From positions 4,179,501 through 4,243,500 of the forward strand of contig NC_092613.1 of assembly GCF_047663525.1 (NCBI RefSeq): 64,000 nucleotides of DNA, in the 5' to 3' direction. The DNA comes from Anas platyrhynchos. Lineage: Eukaryota; Chordata; Aves; Anseriformes; Anatidae. Shown here in pieces: positions 12,001 through 27,000 of the stretch (its first letter is position 1; every line of letters begins with the position of its first letter). The position numbers and the translations under genes were made by a program. A model generated the notes under the pieces. It was not told the DNA's origin. It worked only from the letters and a program-made list of their open reading frames with translations, and ran no database searches.

Positions 12001-15000
12001 TGTCTAATTTCTGCCCTTCTACCACAGTCACTTAAAATACAATTTGGAACACAAACCAGAGGGGAAATTCATCTTTTCCTTTGCTGTTACCCTTATGAAG
12101 AAGAACCTTGTCTGCAGCAGTTTCCCCGGAGCATTTATTACAGTTTGCCTGTTTTCGGATTGCAGTTGACAACTTACCCTCTTCCTGACTTGCTTGTGTT
12201 TTGCGGATTTTTCCATCTGCTCTCCGCAACGGTGGCAAGCATTGCAAGCCATTCAGCCACTTCTTCTGCCAAAAAATGATGCTTGGCAATCAGCAAAATC
12301 AAGGTCGCTGGTGTACCGCTAATTAGTTCTCACATATAATAACCATAGTAACAAGGATATTAATAGAAATAAATGTGTTTAGCTGTGTAGATGCTGGTTA
12401 CATACAATAGACGATGATTACTGAATAATTGCAGAAATTGAGGCAGAAAATCTATTTTGAGCCTGCGAAGCTACTGACGAGAGGGTTCTTGTGCCACGAG
12501 GCAGTGAGCTAATGAGAGAGATGGGTCTGAAGGGAAATGTGATGGTTTCAGACGTCTTCTCCTGACGTTATCTGTCTATGTATTTGTTCTGGAGACAGTG
12601 AGGCCAGACAGCTACAAATGGGAGCATAAATTCAGTATTTATGATGATAGCCTGGCTTCAGGCCAGCAGTAAGATTTGGCCAAACGCCCTCTTGCAATGG
12701 GTGAGTTTGGGGCCTCTGGATGTATCAGCTGATGAATCAGGCATTCTTCAAGCAGTGACATCATTTAGTTATATATAATGTAAATATATATATATATATT
12801 CAAGCTGATGACTGAGCAAGTAGATTGATGCTCCCGTGCCTTCCCCATCTAAAACATGAAATGCAAATCAAGTCACAATCTCAGAAACTGCCCCAAAAGG
12901 CTGAGAGTTTCTGTAAAGAACATGATTTTCTTGGGCCAGGCCCCAAGAAGCTACTGAGGTTTAAATAGCTGGGTGCTGTTAGCTTCTTAGGACAGAGCGA
13001 GCCCTTCTGTCTGCTGTGAAAGTAGGGTAGTGCTGGTAATGGCTGTGTGTGTCTGCTTCCTAGGAAAGTCGATTGAAAGCCCAAATGCGTCATCTCAAAT
13101 GGAAAGAAACAGCAGAGAGAGGGAACTTGTAGGGAAATCTCTTCCCTGAAAACCCGTGGTCACAGGAAGGGGCTTGACCTACCAGGTCTATTTAGCTGTG
13201 GCTCTGAAAGCTTCTGGCTGGCATTTCCCATCATCTTCATTGCGAATACAGAACGTTTTCAGTCACCTGAAGGCTTTCTGTGGGTGCTGGTGACTGTGGC
13301 AGTCTGGGTGGCTGTTGGGTGGACACGTTTTGAGATGAGATGTTGCTCCTGGTATTCTTCCTGGCAATGCATTCGTGCTTGTACAAGCCTACGCAGCTGC
13401 AAAATGCCCTGGTGACCGCAGTGACAACTCTATAAAGGGTGGGAAAAGGCTTTCTGGTGTGACTTTTGTCATGGTAATCCTGGCAGACTCAAAAGGAGTG
13501 CTGTCCTTTGAGTTTACTGGCTTAGTGCTGCATGACTTCTTCATAGAGTTGGGGGGAAAAAAAAGCAAACAACAACAAATATCCCACACTGTCAATTTTC
13601 CTAATAGCTACCATTTTCATTCATTTTTCTCAAAGCCAGCAATCAGTGCTGCCAAAAATGTTACTGTTGATGAATATGAATGGAGCGAGCCTGCCAACAA
13701 GCATCTAAAATTGTCTGCTCTCACGGCTTCTTCCTTCCCCTGACAGTGACCAAGCAGCTCCTTTCAAGAAGTAATTTGGCCTCTATAAAATTCCAAGTTC
13801 GCAGGCACAGTTCATCTCTTTTCCTTTTGGAAGCCCCACTGACATGCACTAAATATACCAAAATGTCTTAAATGTGAGGGTTATTCCATCTGAAAATCTT
13901 GGATCCCTTTAGAGGGATGAGCTGGGACTAGGCACAGCTGCGGGAATTTCACTGTGCTTTAAAGGAAAGGATTTATTTCACATTTATGTTTATGATGCTT
14001 CCAGCTTCTGTTGTTCCGTGACTGGTGGGATCGATAATCTGTCCTTCAGGGGTTTTGGTGCAGCTAAAAAGCCTGTTGGAAGAGGCTCTTCCATGGAGTC
14101 TGGTAGTGCTTGTGCTGGTTTTCTTGTCTGTTCAGCAGGATTTCTGCAGCCTTTCCCTGTAGGTGAACACAAATACCTGTCTGTTTTTAGCCAGGTCATG
14201 TTTCATACCGCTCTCTCCACCAGGGTCTGGTTTCACAGCTTCTCCCTTCACTGTGCTACTGTTTTTAAGATAAAAAGAGAGACCAAGTAAAAATAATTCC
14301 CTGTTGAGACATGTCCTTATGTTTTGTTTCTTCTGCATTAGCAGCTGAGAGCGGCTTCCCCTTCCGAGCACGCTTAGGCTGTGGTGAGGATTAAGACACC
14401 TGGGGTTTGATCCTTGCTTTGCAGGAGTGAGGAAGCTGCCGTGAGCCTCAGCCTCTCCCTGCCTGTGAGCATCGCTGCCCGCAGCAGCCCCGTGAGTTCA
14501 CCAGTGCCGAGCGCTTTTCTTGTCATTATTTTCAGTACCCAGTCCCAGGCAGAGGCAATTACACCTTTCAACACACCTGGTTCACTGATGCAAGACAAAG
14601 ATGCTCACGTATCGCCTCTGGAGCTTTTTGGTCCAGCTCTCAGCACTGCCTGAGTTTATGGCTCGCACAGGGGGACCTGGCACAAACCCTGCAGACACCC
14701 AGCACGTCCCTGCACCTGCCTGTCCCCCGCAGCACACGCTGCTGTGTGTTACGTCCTCGTGCAGGGACCAGCGGGTGGTGTTGGGCTTGGCCTCCTGCCT
14801 GCGTGTGTTTAAATGAGAGAGCCTCGGGTTAAAGGCACGAGGAGTTCAAAGCAAACGTCACCTTCCCTGCGTCAGCCTGGGACGCTGGCAGGTGCGTTAC
14901 GAACGCGGTCAGGGCTCAGCAGGCAGCGCGTGCCCTCGGTTCAGGAAGGGAGGTGGCGGCGTGGCACAGGAAATGCCTGCTGGGGCTCCGGTGGCAGCAG

Positions 15001-18000
15001 CAGACCTGGCACTGAAAGGGATGGAGGTGACAAGGAGCAGCAGGCAAACACAGCCGTGTGTGCCGCCCTCCTCCTCGGGGAGCGGCCGTATCCGAAACTC
15101 AGGGCTGATATCTGTGGCTCTTCACCATCCCTCAGCCTCTCTGTTAATGCTCATTTTAGGCATTTTAGTTCATTAAAGGCATTTCTCTTCCAGGAAGCCC
15201 TGGGGTGATGACGAGCAGCTGCTGCTGGCACCTCAGGTGACTTTACACCGCACCTCGTGCTCCTACAGCGGCCGCGTCTGCTGTCACCCCAGCAGCATCG
15301 CTCTGGTTCCTCCTCCCCTGTCCTCTCCGTAGCAGTGGCAGGGCTTTGTCTGGGATGTTTTAAGCCTTTCAGAGGGAATCCGACCACGCTGCTGGTGCAG
15401 GGAAAGGAGACAGAATGGCAGCATGTGACTGTGAGCCTAATCCTGTTTGTGCTGACAATAGGGTCTTTCTTTTTCTTCCCCTTTCTGGACCACTGGGCAG
15501 AATTAGAATGAGTATTAGTTTGGAGGAATGTGTGAAATGAGCTCTGGTTTCAGCAGTGAGTAAATCAGCAGGCAGGAAGTCTTCAGCCTTGTGACTCCCG
15601 TGACTTTGTAAATCTGACCAGCCTGGTGCTCGGCTCCCTCGGTGGCGACCCAAAGCTCATGCACTGGGGCTGGCCATCCTGGCGAGGTGCTGGGGTTCAG
15701 GCTGTGTGGTCTAAGCTGTCTCTACTGATTCCTCAGGGACCACAGTGTTTTTAAAGATGTTAAGCACCAGAATATGCTGCTCTTGACCAGTCTGAAATCA
15801 TTTCTTTCATTGCACTTAAATCACAGGCGCGTAAGGGAGCTGGGGATATCAGGCTGTGTGTAAGGGAGGTGCAAACAACAGTGGAAATGCTTGCCAGGAG
15901 GAGAGGACAGGATTTGGGGTTGGTCACTAGGGAGGGGAGTTGGGTTGCATGCTCGGACTTGCTGGGCAGGGCACGTGCTGGCTTGCAGGACTGCTGTGTA
16001 GAGACAGCAATAAAAGTAACGAATTAATGATCTTTTGCTTTCCTTTGTCAATAGCCTAAAAAAAAAAAATCTAGATAATAACACTTTTCACCATTGATAT
16101 CACACTATTTGGGTGGTAAAGTTGTTGTCCTGTTGTGATTTGGCTTTGGTTTTGTTTTGTTTCTGTCCTAAAGCAGTTCTGCTGATTTACAAGTTCCTGG
16201 GGCTTTACATGGAATTTTCAGTTTAGTGAATTTGATTAAAACAAACAAGCAGAAACAAAACCTTCAAATGTCAAAGTGTAAGGACATTTATTTTCTGGAA
16301 AAAACAACATGCTCTAGGTCTAAAAATGTCAGAAAAGGTTTGACAAAGAACCAAACAAATTTTTATACTTTCTATACCTCTCTAAAAGGCTCCTCTAGTC
16401 TAAGCAGCTTTGCTTTGAGTTGTTTTCTGAGTCTCTCCTTTCTTCTCTTGTAGGTTTACGAAGAATCTCTCTCCAGACAAAATCAACCTGAGCACGCTGA
16501 AGGGGCAGGGGCAGCTGACCAACCTGGAGCTGGACGAGGAGGTGCTGCAGAATGTGCTGGAGCTGCCCACCTGGCTCGCCATCACCCGGGTCTACTGCAA
16601 CAAGGCGTCCATCAGGGTGAGCGGAGGAGGCTGTGCTCATGGCCCCAGACACAAACGAGACCTTCCAGTGACAGCTTCCATGTGTCATTTGGGGATTTCT
16701 GATAAAGGATCCTGATGGGAGCCAGTCCCCACACTTGTGTCAGGCGTGGCATTTGCTAATTAAGGGCTATGAGAGAGCCACCAGAGCTTTCACTGAGGCT
16801 TTCCTTGCCAAGCACTCTGTCCCTGGTGGCCAGCAGCAGGGGTTAGAGGATGCTGAGAGAAGCACAGGAAAGTGTGGTGTGGTCTTGTCACCCCATTGGC
16901 ATGTGATTTTTTTTAAGCCAGCCGTGGGGACTTTATATGTAGTACCTGCTGATGAATTTCTAGGAATTTGCCCAAATGCCTTTTGGATCTGCTGACTTGT
17001 TTAACACCCAGAGCATGCTATGACAAAGAAACTCACAACTTAACAGTGTGTCTGCTGTTGCTTGCAGCAAGCCTGTGCATACTATTTTTAGTTGATAGTC
17101 TCCTGGTAGGTACTGTTCTCTACAAGAAATGGTGAACAATTACTCCCTGCTCATCATCTCCAACTGCCTTAGGATTTTATAAATCTTTCTGTTTGGTCAT
17201 TCCCTCCCATTTTCCTGTCATTTTGACAGCTGAGCAGTTTTCCACGTCTTTCTTCATCCCCACTGACTTATTTTTTTAATGCTAAGGAAGTAACAAAGAC
17301 CTCCAACAGAAATAGGAAGCAGAGAGAAATGGAGTGCAGTTATCTGAAAGCCTAATTATGCTATGAGGTGTAGTAAAATACACTGAACTTAAGTCTTAAT
17401 CGTTCAAAATGCAATTCTTAAGAAGTACATGAATGGTGCATGTGAAAAGCTGCACACTGCACTCGTTCAGCCCACCGTTGACCATTTACATGCATAATTG
17501 CTGAAATTGTGCATGCACTTACAGTTTCACTTTTTGCACACTGAAACCTCCTACAAATTTTCTTCCTTGTGCTTTTTAGAGCACAAAATTGATTTTCTTT
17601 CAGTTGATGCGAAATGCCAGACTATTTAATCTCAGTTGGTACTAACCAGAGTTGCGTTATATGAATGCAAAAGTTTTTTTGTATATGGAAGAGACTTGCT
17701 ATGAAAAAAATCTGGTTCTACTCTGCCAAGTGACAACAAAAACCAGCCTGTCTTATTCATCTGCTCTGTTCTATCTGTTTTTAGAGTCAGATCTGCTTAT
17801 TTTAGTACCAAACACTTGTTCTCCCTCCTACAAGAACTGCAGAGCAAGTATTGCTGTAAGAAAATAAAATAGGATATTATTGGTTTATGCACAGCTGATT
17901 TCTAATAACAGCAGCAATTAGTTCCAAATGGTTTAAGGACAAGAACATTTTCCATAAAGGAATGGGAAAAATTAGTATTTGACCTGCTGAACATCTATTA

Positions 18001-21000
18001 CTTGTGATGATGTGCTGGATCCAAAAGCTAAGCTGGCTTTATGGAGCTGGCAGCTGGACTGTCTTATCACTTGTCTGCATGAGCCTGTTTGAGCCGGATT
18101 CAGTGGGACACGGTGGACTGTCCCTGTGGTCATTTCTCAGAGCAGAACTTTGTGCTCAGATGGTTCACTGATATCTCCTAAGCTTTCCAATGTGAAGATA
18201 ACTCTTCTAACCTCGACTTTACTGTTTCAGATCCAGTGGACAAAGCTGAAAACACACCCGATCTGCCTGGTAATGTTTCTTTCTTGTTCATTCCTTTTCT
18301 TCCAAACCCTTTTTAATCCCTCCTACTTGACAAAAATTCTGGGAAGGGAAACCATGAAGTACATTCTTAAATTTTCATCTGACCTAAAGCCTCCAGGCCC
18401 TTAGCACCCAGGGGAAGGAAGATTCTGAGAACAGCCCTGTTAGGAGATGAGTGACCTCCCACGAGACCCTCATTTCACCGCAGGATAGAGCTGGGCTGAG
18501 CTTTCAGTGAGGTCCAGGGCAACCTTATGCCTGGTTTTTGTTGTTTGTTCTCCCCCCACTTCTGGGGATTCAGATTACCCAACAAATCTGGCATTGATGT
18601 GAGAGCTTTGACATGAGGCTGCACAGCTTGGTTGTGCCTGTACTAGAGTGCCAGACTTAAGGATGTTAGTCTGGGCTTGAGGCTCTGTCTCGTATTTATT
18701 TATCCTCTGTTCTGTTTCTGTAGTACCTGGATAAAGTGGAGGTAGAGATGCGAACATGTGAAGAGCCTCGGCCACCCAATGGACAGTCTCCCATTGCTCT
18801 TGCTGCAGGTCAAAGGTCAGTCCCCCGAGCCCTGGGATTTCTTTCTGACATGTTGGGGTTTGGGAGGCTGTTGTTCTCGACAGTTAACCACTGACCTCTC
18901 CGAATTCGGGTTTTAGTGGTTCTAATATTGCTTATAAATCTTGGAGTCTACCTGGGCCTTTTACCATAACAAATGGTGACTTAAAGGACCTTCTCTTTGC
19001 AGTGAATATGGCTTTGCTGAAAAGGTCGTCGAGGGGATGTTTATTGTTGTCAATTCCATCACTATCAAGATTCACTCCAAGGCCTTTCATGCTTCTTTTG
19101 AGCTATGGCAGCTCCAAGGCTACAGTGTCAACCCCAACTGGCAGCAGAGCGACTTGAGGCTCACCCGCATTACAGATCCCCAGAGAGGAGAGGTAAAGAG
19201 TCCTCGTATGTCACCCATTATAACGTGCCCAGAAAAGTGGCACTCCGGGCTGTCCCAGTGCTCTGGGCTATTGAGCAGGTGTCTGAATTCTCCTAATTAA
19301 CATCAGGGAACCTCGCTGAACTTCCCTGGCAGTGCTGCAGCAGAGGTGCTGAGAGCTGACTTAGGTTCAGAGCTTTCTCTAAGCTCCTGTAATCTGTGAG
19401 AATGAAGCTGGAGAAGCTGTGAATGCCCAGGTGGTTTGTCTGTTTTGTTTGTTTATTTTTATTTTTTTTTGGTCTCAGTGTGAGAGAGGGGGTTAAATAT
19501 TACCTGGGGCATGATGATGTTTTTGTACAGGAACCACAGAGGAAAAGCATGTTGAATGATTCTCCGTGGCCTTGTTTCATTCCACATTTAAAAATGGTTT
19601 AGTGTAATCCTTGAAGTTGATGAAAATCTCAGCGTTTTCCTCTTTCTGGGTAGGTTTTGACATTCAAAGAACTCACCTGGCAGACACTTCGGATAGAAGC
19701 AGATGCAACTGACAATGGTGATCAGGATCCTGTTACTACTCCTCTGAGACTCATTACCAACCAGGGCAGGATCCAGATCTCTCTTAAGAGAAGGGTGAGT
19801 GTTTCACCCATGCTTTGAAGGGTACCTTCTCACTGCCTGGTGCAATGATGATGCATATTTCCTCCCACATCCCTCAGCAATGGTTCTTTTCCTTTACAAA
19901 TACTGAGTCCAAGCTGCTATACCGCTCTATTTTCTGTTGGAAATAGCTGTGTTCTTTACCAAATGTCAGAGCAGTTTATGTCCCCGGGGAGAATAATATG
20001 TGTGGAGCCAATTTTAAAATCCATTTTCTCATCCTGAGGAGATCTGTCATCTCTTTATAGGGAGCTTAAAGCCTACTAGCCTTTTTTTTTTTAACCTGAC
20101 AGTGGAAATGTGATGGGGAATAGATGCAAAAAAATGCCATTTTTTTTCTTAATGGTGAGTAATTTCTCTTCTAAAGAGAAGGTAGCATTGACTACTTTCC
20201 TTCTCAGATGACATACTGCAGATGTCCACCAGATGAATTAATTTTTTTCTTGGATGAGTTTCGGAGCAGCACCTCTTGTTTCTGCTGCAGCTTCTGTGTA
20301 TTACAAGAAAAGTATATTGTGAGCAATTCTTGCAGTCCCTGACACCTTCCTGCCGTTTCAGACCAAAGATTGCAATGTGGTGGCATCGAAGCTGATGTTT
20401 CTTCTTGATGACCTTCTCTGGGTGCTGACAGACTCTCAGCTGAAAGCAATGATGAAGTACGCAGAGTCTCTGAGTGAAGCCATGGAGAAGTCTGCCCAGC
20501 AGAGGAAAAGCCTGGCACCGGAGTCTGTACAGGTGAGTGAGGCATGATTTGGACGTTGGCTTGCCAGGAAAAAGGAAAAGACAAGGTGCACGAGACAGTT
20601 TCTGTTTGCACATCATCTGGCCCACACTCACAGAGCATCTCCCTGGTGAGAACTGTTAGGCTTCCTTGGTCAGCATCACATAGATTGTGGGCTATTGTTG
20701 AGAAAAGAAATGACCAAAGGAGTTGAATTTGTTGCCACTAAGCATCAAAGAATGTTCTTAAATAGTCATGGGCTAGATTCTGTCTAATTCTGGATTCTGT
20801 TTAAGGAGGGTGGTAAGTTGTGTGGCTTTCCAGATTGGGCTGGCTTATAGAAAGTTGCAGAGGATCCCACAGGAATTTGATTTAGTAATAAGAAATAAAT
20901 ATGTTCTAGAAATAATCTTTTCTGCCTCTGAATGTCAGTCTGCACAGGCCTGGGGGAAGGGGCTCTGATGTAATATATTATGACATAAAATCATAGTGAG

Positions 21001-24000
21001 CTCTGATGCTCCAGGGAAAATATCGGTATCCAATTTTACTGTTGTTGTCAGGGGTTCTTTTTTCCTGCCTAATACTCTGGAGAGAACTCTTGGTTGTGTG
21101 TGTTTTTTGTTGTTGTTGCTGTTTCTTTTCTCGTTTGTTCTTTGTTTCATTTGGTCTCATTTGTTCTTTGGTTTACATACAGCTTAGCAGTCTATGAGAA
21201 CCTTAAAACAACCAGTAACCTTGTACTTCCCTTACCACTTTGTTTACAAAGTCCTGTGCTGAGTAATCCCTACATACATAGGGCAAAGGACAAAAGGTAT
21301 TTTCAGAAGAAGGGAACGTGAGGGAAGAGGAGTTTCACTGCTGGTGGTGGAAACTCTGGGGAAGGAGGACTATGTGCTTAGTGCAGTGAGATTACATAGA
21401 AGGGAGATCAGGAATACTTTGCCCTTTTCATCTCAGTCTTACATCATCTTCCAAGACAAGTTAACAGTAGCTTGATATAGAGGAGGCAGAACCACAGGCA
21501 AAGGGTTTTACTCATGACAACATAGGGAAGGATCCAGATTCCTATACTCTCCGTTGGATTTCCTTAGGTTGATGCCTTGCAGCCCGGAGGACTGCATGAG
21601 TTGTATTTAATTCTGTTCTAACTTTCCCCACCACCGCCTCTTTAGCCTTCTATCATTTCTTAGCAAGCTGTTTCTTCTCTAACAGATCACACCGCCTGCT
21701 CCAAGTACCCAGCAGTCCTGGTCTCAGCCATTTGGAGTCACCCCGAATGCAAGTAGCATTGGTCAGTACTTCGATAAACATGACATGAAAGAGTCATCAT
21801 ACCACCTCCTCATCTCACGCCTGGATCTGCACATTTGTGATGACAGCCACACTCGAGAGTCAGGTAACTGAGAGCAGCGTCAGCAGGACACTGCAGGAGG
21901 GAAAAAAATAATCCAGTGTTTACTGAAGGATCAGAGGATATGCTATAGGAACAATGTGGTATTGACCAAGGGGAATTAAGCATGATTATTCCTCTTGGTG
22001 AAAAAATGTTTGTTTTTACAGTGTCCAAGATCTTCAAAGTAGCATAGTTGCAAGGATTATTTGCCACTCCACTGCCTACCCCTTTCTTTTCAAGTAAGGG
22101 TTTGTTAATTAGTGTCTGTTTTACTCCTAGATAATATATTTTAATAGAGAATAGAGGTTTTTGACTATCTTTTCTCTCTTAAGAGGTAAATATCCCTTCC
22201 CACCTCCCTCCCTCTCTTTGCACAGACATCTCTGATCCAGTTGGACAGCTTGTTTCAATACATCTTCCTGTTAAAGGAAAAATAAATAAATCCCCTCCCA
22301 CATCATCGCTTTTTTTTTTTTTTTTAACTGGCTTGTGTATTGCTGTCTCCTGAGCTGCTGTTATTAACATCTTGGCATGGTTTTATTGTCTTTATTTCAC
22401 TGGCCATACCAGCAAGTGTTCAGAAAACAAGTGCTGGTTATTGCAGTGAAAAGTGTAATTGACAGGAGCCTGGAAAGCGATGGGACCTTGTAATTTGGCA
22501 TTTGAGATTATAGGTCTGGTTCTTACAGTATAGACTGTTGCCCTATTACGTTTGGTTGTCCTGTTCCTTGCCTAGGACAAGATTTTGAGACAACTTTTTA
22601 AGATATGCTCGTGCTAGTCATGGTAACCATCAGTGATGGCAATCAAATGAGCATTGTCCTGAATTATCCTGAGTCAGGGTTTGGACTGCAGAGCTGACTG
22701 TAATTTTCTTTGTTCTGTTTCTTACAGGCACTTTGAAGCATGGGATGCTGGGCGGTGCTATGCAGCTGACCTTCAGGAGGATGGCTTTTGACTATTATCC
22801 TTTCCATCGGGCAGGTAAGGGAGAGAGTGTCCTCCCAGCTTGAGAAGGGAGATAAAAACAATTTGAAGAACAGCACTGCACCGTGGCTTCAAGCAGGACA
22901 GGAAGAAAGGACTACACAAAAGACTTGGGACTTAAATCCTTGCGGACAGGGTTAATCTAGTTTATCTCTTGGCGGATGACTGACAAGTTATTGGCAAAGA
23001 AAGGAACAAATTTATGTCTGTCATAAGCCATTAAGTTGAAACTTTGGATTCCTTTTTGGTTGCTTAAGCTCTGGATCTGGTTCTAACATGTGCCTAATCA
23101 GTTTGAAAGGGTTGTAGGATGTGTCCTAGGAGAAAATCTGTTTGTGGTTAACAGAGGAAACAAGAAAAAGTGTGACCATGGCATTCTTCCCAACACTTGT
23201 GTTTAGAACACTGGCTGGTAGGACCAGCTCTGTTGTTTGGAAAGCTGCTCTTGCTCCACAAGTGCTTAGTACGCAGCATATTGTGTACTCCTGAATGTGG
23301 CATCAATTAAAGGGAGTGCTTTACAGATTTATGTAGGTTTAAGGGGAGCAGGAGTGTTGTGTTTATCCGGAAACCTCATTTTAAAGCCAGGATGTTTACT
23401 TTCATGCAGGAGATGCCTGCAAGCATTGGGTGAGGTACAGCGAGGCAATGGAAGCGCGGGGACAGTGGGCAAAAAGGTTGGTCAGTGAATTTCAAAGCAA
23501 GATTGAGAAGCATTACGAAGCAATGGACTCAGCCTTTGCCAAGACTCCACTTTCCCCCTTCAAAAGGAAACCAGGTAAAGATGTTTGATTAAATTCCTGA
23601 CAAAGCTGGAGATGGTAACAGTTGTTCCCCAGGCAGCAATACCTCTAGTTCCCTTTCACTGACTCGTAGCAGCTAGATTTGTTGGTGCAGAAATCCATAG
23701 CACACTAAAAATCAGAAATTTAGTGGCAAAGGATAATGGATATCATACTGGAACAACACTGCAGCAAGAATGGACAGGCTGCAGCGGTCACTTTCCTAAC
23801 TTACTTTTTTTTTTTCCTCTGTAAGTGAGCATGTAATAGATAAAAGAGATGGTTAAAAGCCTAGCTGAGGAAGTTGTTCTGTTGCTGTGGAGCATGCCAG
23901 TCTTTGATGCTGTTTTTCTTTTACAAGTACTAAAGTTTTGATTTTTTCCTCCTAACTGTGCCCATCTGTTTCTAATTTTGGGGCTGCTATTTCTGCTGTG

Positions 24001-27000
24001 TCAGCACATACGTGTTGGGGTTGATGGTGAAGTTCATTGCAAAGGAGATGAGTAAAACTCTGCTGCTTCTGCTTTTCCATCCCCACAGATACATCCCTAA
24101 GTCCTCAGAAAAGCCCCTTGGAGAAAGGCCGTGTACCTCCTTCAAGTTTGCCACAGCTCCGGCACCCTCCCTGGAACCGGCTTCGATCCAGCTGTGTGGT
24201 AGTTCGTGTGGATGACCTGGATGTTCACCAGGTAGGGATTTGAGCAGTGCCCGTGGACATCCATGTCCTTTTTTTTTTTTTTCTCAAAAGAAATTTAATT
24301 TGATGTGATGCAAATAAATCAGGCAAATCCCATGTAATCCAAGACAATCAAAGCTATGCAACCAGGGAACCCAAAAGCTGTTATTGTGTTGCATGTACAA
24401 CTCTTAAACCTGGTATGAACTGCTGATAATTTTCATGTTCAGAGGAAATTGCATGCATAACTACAGAGTTTCTGCACTCTGTGTGTTCATGTCTAAACTT
24501 TCATAGGCAAGCCCAGGATAAAAGATTTCATGCATTCGAGAAGTTAGTGAGGATATGGATTTTTGACAGAGGAGGAGCATCTTACCTCATATTTCTGACC
24601 CAGGACAGAAAGGATCATTAGAGTGGATCAGGCCCTACATCCAGATACCGTGTACCCATTGTAAGAGCATAATCAGTACCAGGTATTATAATGGATTTAG
24701 CAACACGCTGTTAATCCTGAAGAAAGGTACAATAGATTTCAGTTCTGTTTGTTCACATCACCTAATTCTGATTGTTGTGGGTCTTACTAGCAGTGACACG
24801 AGATATAAAGAACTGAATTCCCTCAAAGGAGAGGAGTTGAAAATATTAGAAGGTAGAAAAAAGTTTTATTGTTACTTGAAAGCATAGTGTGTTTGATGTG
24901 TAAATGAGATAGATTGAATGTGGGAGACAGCAGGGTTACTGGGATGCTTTATTTTGCCAAACATGGGCTCTGCACAGCTGCATGCCATTTATATTTTCAG
25001 GTTTCTACAGCTGGTCAGCATAGTAAGAAACCTTCGACCTTGCTTTCATGTAATAGAAAATTCCTCAACCTTCCTGATCAGGTTTCTGCAATCCATATTG
25101 AATTCACAGAGTATTACTTCCCAGACAATCAGGACTTTCCAGGTAATACACCAAGGTTAGCACCTTCTTTCATAAGTTTCTTAAAAAATCAGTCAACTTT
25201 TCATTCTTTAGGTGTGAATTCTTGAGGCTTCTATGGGTGTCCATTTTTGTTCAGTTTCCTGGTGTTTGTCTGTTTGCCTGTCTAATTTTTTTTTCTTTTG
25301 CCTTTGAGATAGTGGGATAGAGTTTGCCTGGTACAAAGTGTGAGCATATAGAAGCTGCTTTGGTCAGCTCTTGGTGTTCTGCTCTGTTGATTTGCACTGG
25401 AGCAGGACTCTAGGGAGCTCTGAGTGCTCTGCAGCTAACTGGATGTGAGAACTGGAACATGTCACTTCTCTGCTGCATCTCAGCTTCTCCCTTTCATCAA
25501 GAGATCTGTCTTGCAGTGGGTGTTGAAGCCCTAAGCTTTGGTGTTGTCGATGCAGGTTGTACGCTGAGCTGCAGACTTCCTGAAAGGCCTTTTCTGCTAT
25601 TATTAATCCATCTTGATTCTGTTCTGTTCTAGTTCCATGCCCAAACCTGTATGTACAGCTGAATGGTTTGATGCTTACCCTGGATACAGCAAGCATGCTC
25701 TGGATAAACCTCTTCTGTCTGGATCTTTATCGCAGCTTGGAGCAGTTCAAAGCCATCTACAAGCTGGAGGACTCAGGCAAACGTGATGAGCATTTTGATG
25801 TCCGACTGGATGGCTTCCGGCTGAAGGTACCATTCACTTCTCAGTCTTCAGTGTCCTCTCCCTTCTTGTTGTGTAAGGAACATGAGACCAGGACATAGCT
25901 GGAGTCCAGGCTGAGCATGTGAAATTCCCCCCTTTCCCCATCTGTTGTGTGTCTACTGCTTGAGTTAATTTTGTTTTCTTCTATGAGCAGTAAACAAGTG
26001 CTTAAGTTCTAGTCCAGAATAGACAGGCAAGTCGGTATTTATGAAAACAGTTTTAAGGAAAAACTGCTGGCTCAGGTAACCAAAAGTTGCTTTCTGCCCT
26101 TTGGAAACCACTTTGACTCACTCCAGTGAGAAAGTACCAACAGGCATGCATCTGCGGCATCGACATCTGATGGTGTTTGCCACTGACTACTTGATAGCAG
26201 TTTTGTGCAAAGGCTTAAAGGCCTGACCGTGTAGTAAGTACTTGCAGAGAAAGATCAAAGTGTGTAGTTGTGAGCTGAGCTGCTACACAACCCGTGGATG
26301 GTAAAAGAAGCTGAAATAAAATTAAGGTTAAATTTCCTTGCATCTGATTTCTCTTCCCTGATAGTTAATTTTTCAGATAAGGATGAGTTGAGAGTCTAGT
26401 CCAGCTCTTGGGATTTTAGTAGCGACCAAGACTTGTCAGTTATTTCTATATTCCACAGCTGATCTTCTGTGTAAGCAGCAGGATAGGCCTCTGCTAATTT
26501 CCCTTCTCACTGCTTAACTTCTAGTGTCTTTCTCTTCCCATAGCTCAACATCCCTGTGGAGAAGAAAGTCACTGACCACCAAGACCGTCCGCAGACGCTC
26601 TGCATCCGCGCGACGGAGATGACTGCCACCAACACCCGCCACGCTCCCTTCTGCAGCTGCCAGGACCTCCAGAGCCTCTTCCGTAAATTTGCCAGTTCGG
26701 AATTCTTCCACTCCAGCTACACCCAGTTCCCGAGGTCTCAGGATAACTTCAGCCTCCTTCACACCCTCTTCTTGCGCCATGCATACGAGGTGGATGACAG
26801 ACCTCAGAAACATACGGGTTTTCCCCAGCCATTGCGCAAACTCTCTGCTTCTGAAGATCTGTGGTCTATGAATTTCACTGAGCTTTCCCTGGACTTTGAG
26901 GGTGCTGAGAGCTCTAAGGGCAGAGCCCTTAGCTTTATTGACCCATTTCCCCTCTCCATTTGGGCCTGTCTTCCCAAGAGATGGGGGCAGGCTCAGATAT

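Larger units (their letters stand above)
3013..16453 (+). other. BLTP3A: BLTP3A intron 1 (13.4 kb)
   Basis: It begins GTGAGG and ends in a T/C-rich tract with TAG at 16451-16453. The first 300 bases are G-rich on the coding strand, as at ANKS1A. Beyond the two older CR1 pieces and an AT dinucleotide run listed separately, I see no exon, RNA gene or full-length transposon. Confidence 0.8.

Noticed and set aside
18005-18075. TGATGA motif in BLTP3A intron 2 as a C/D box snoRNA
   Set aside because: No convincing D box, terminal stem or C'/D' pair was found at the right spacing.
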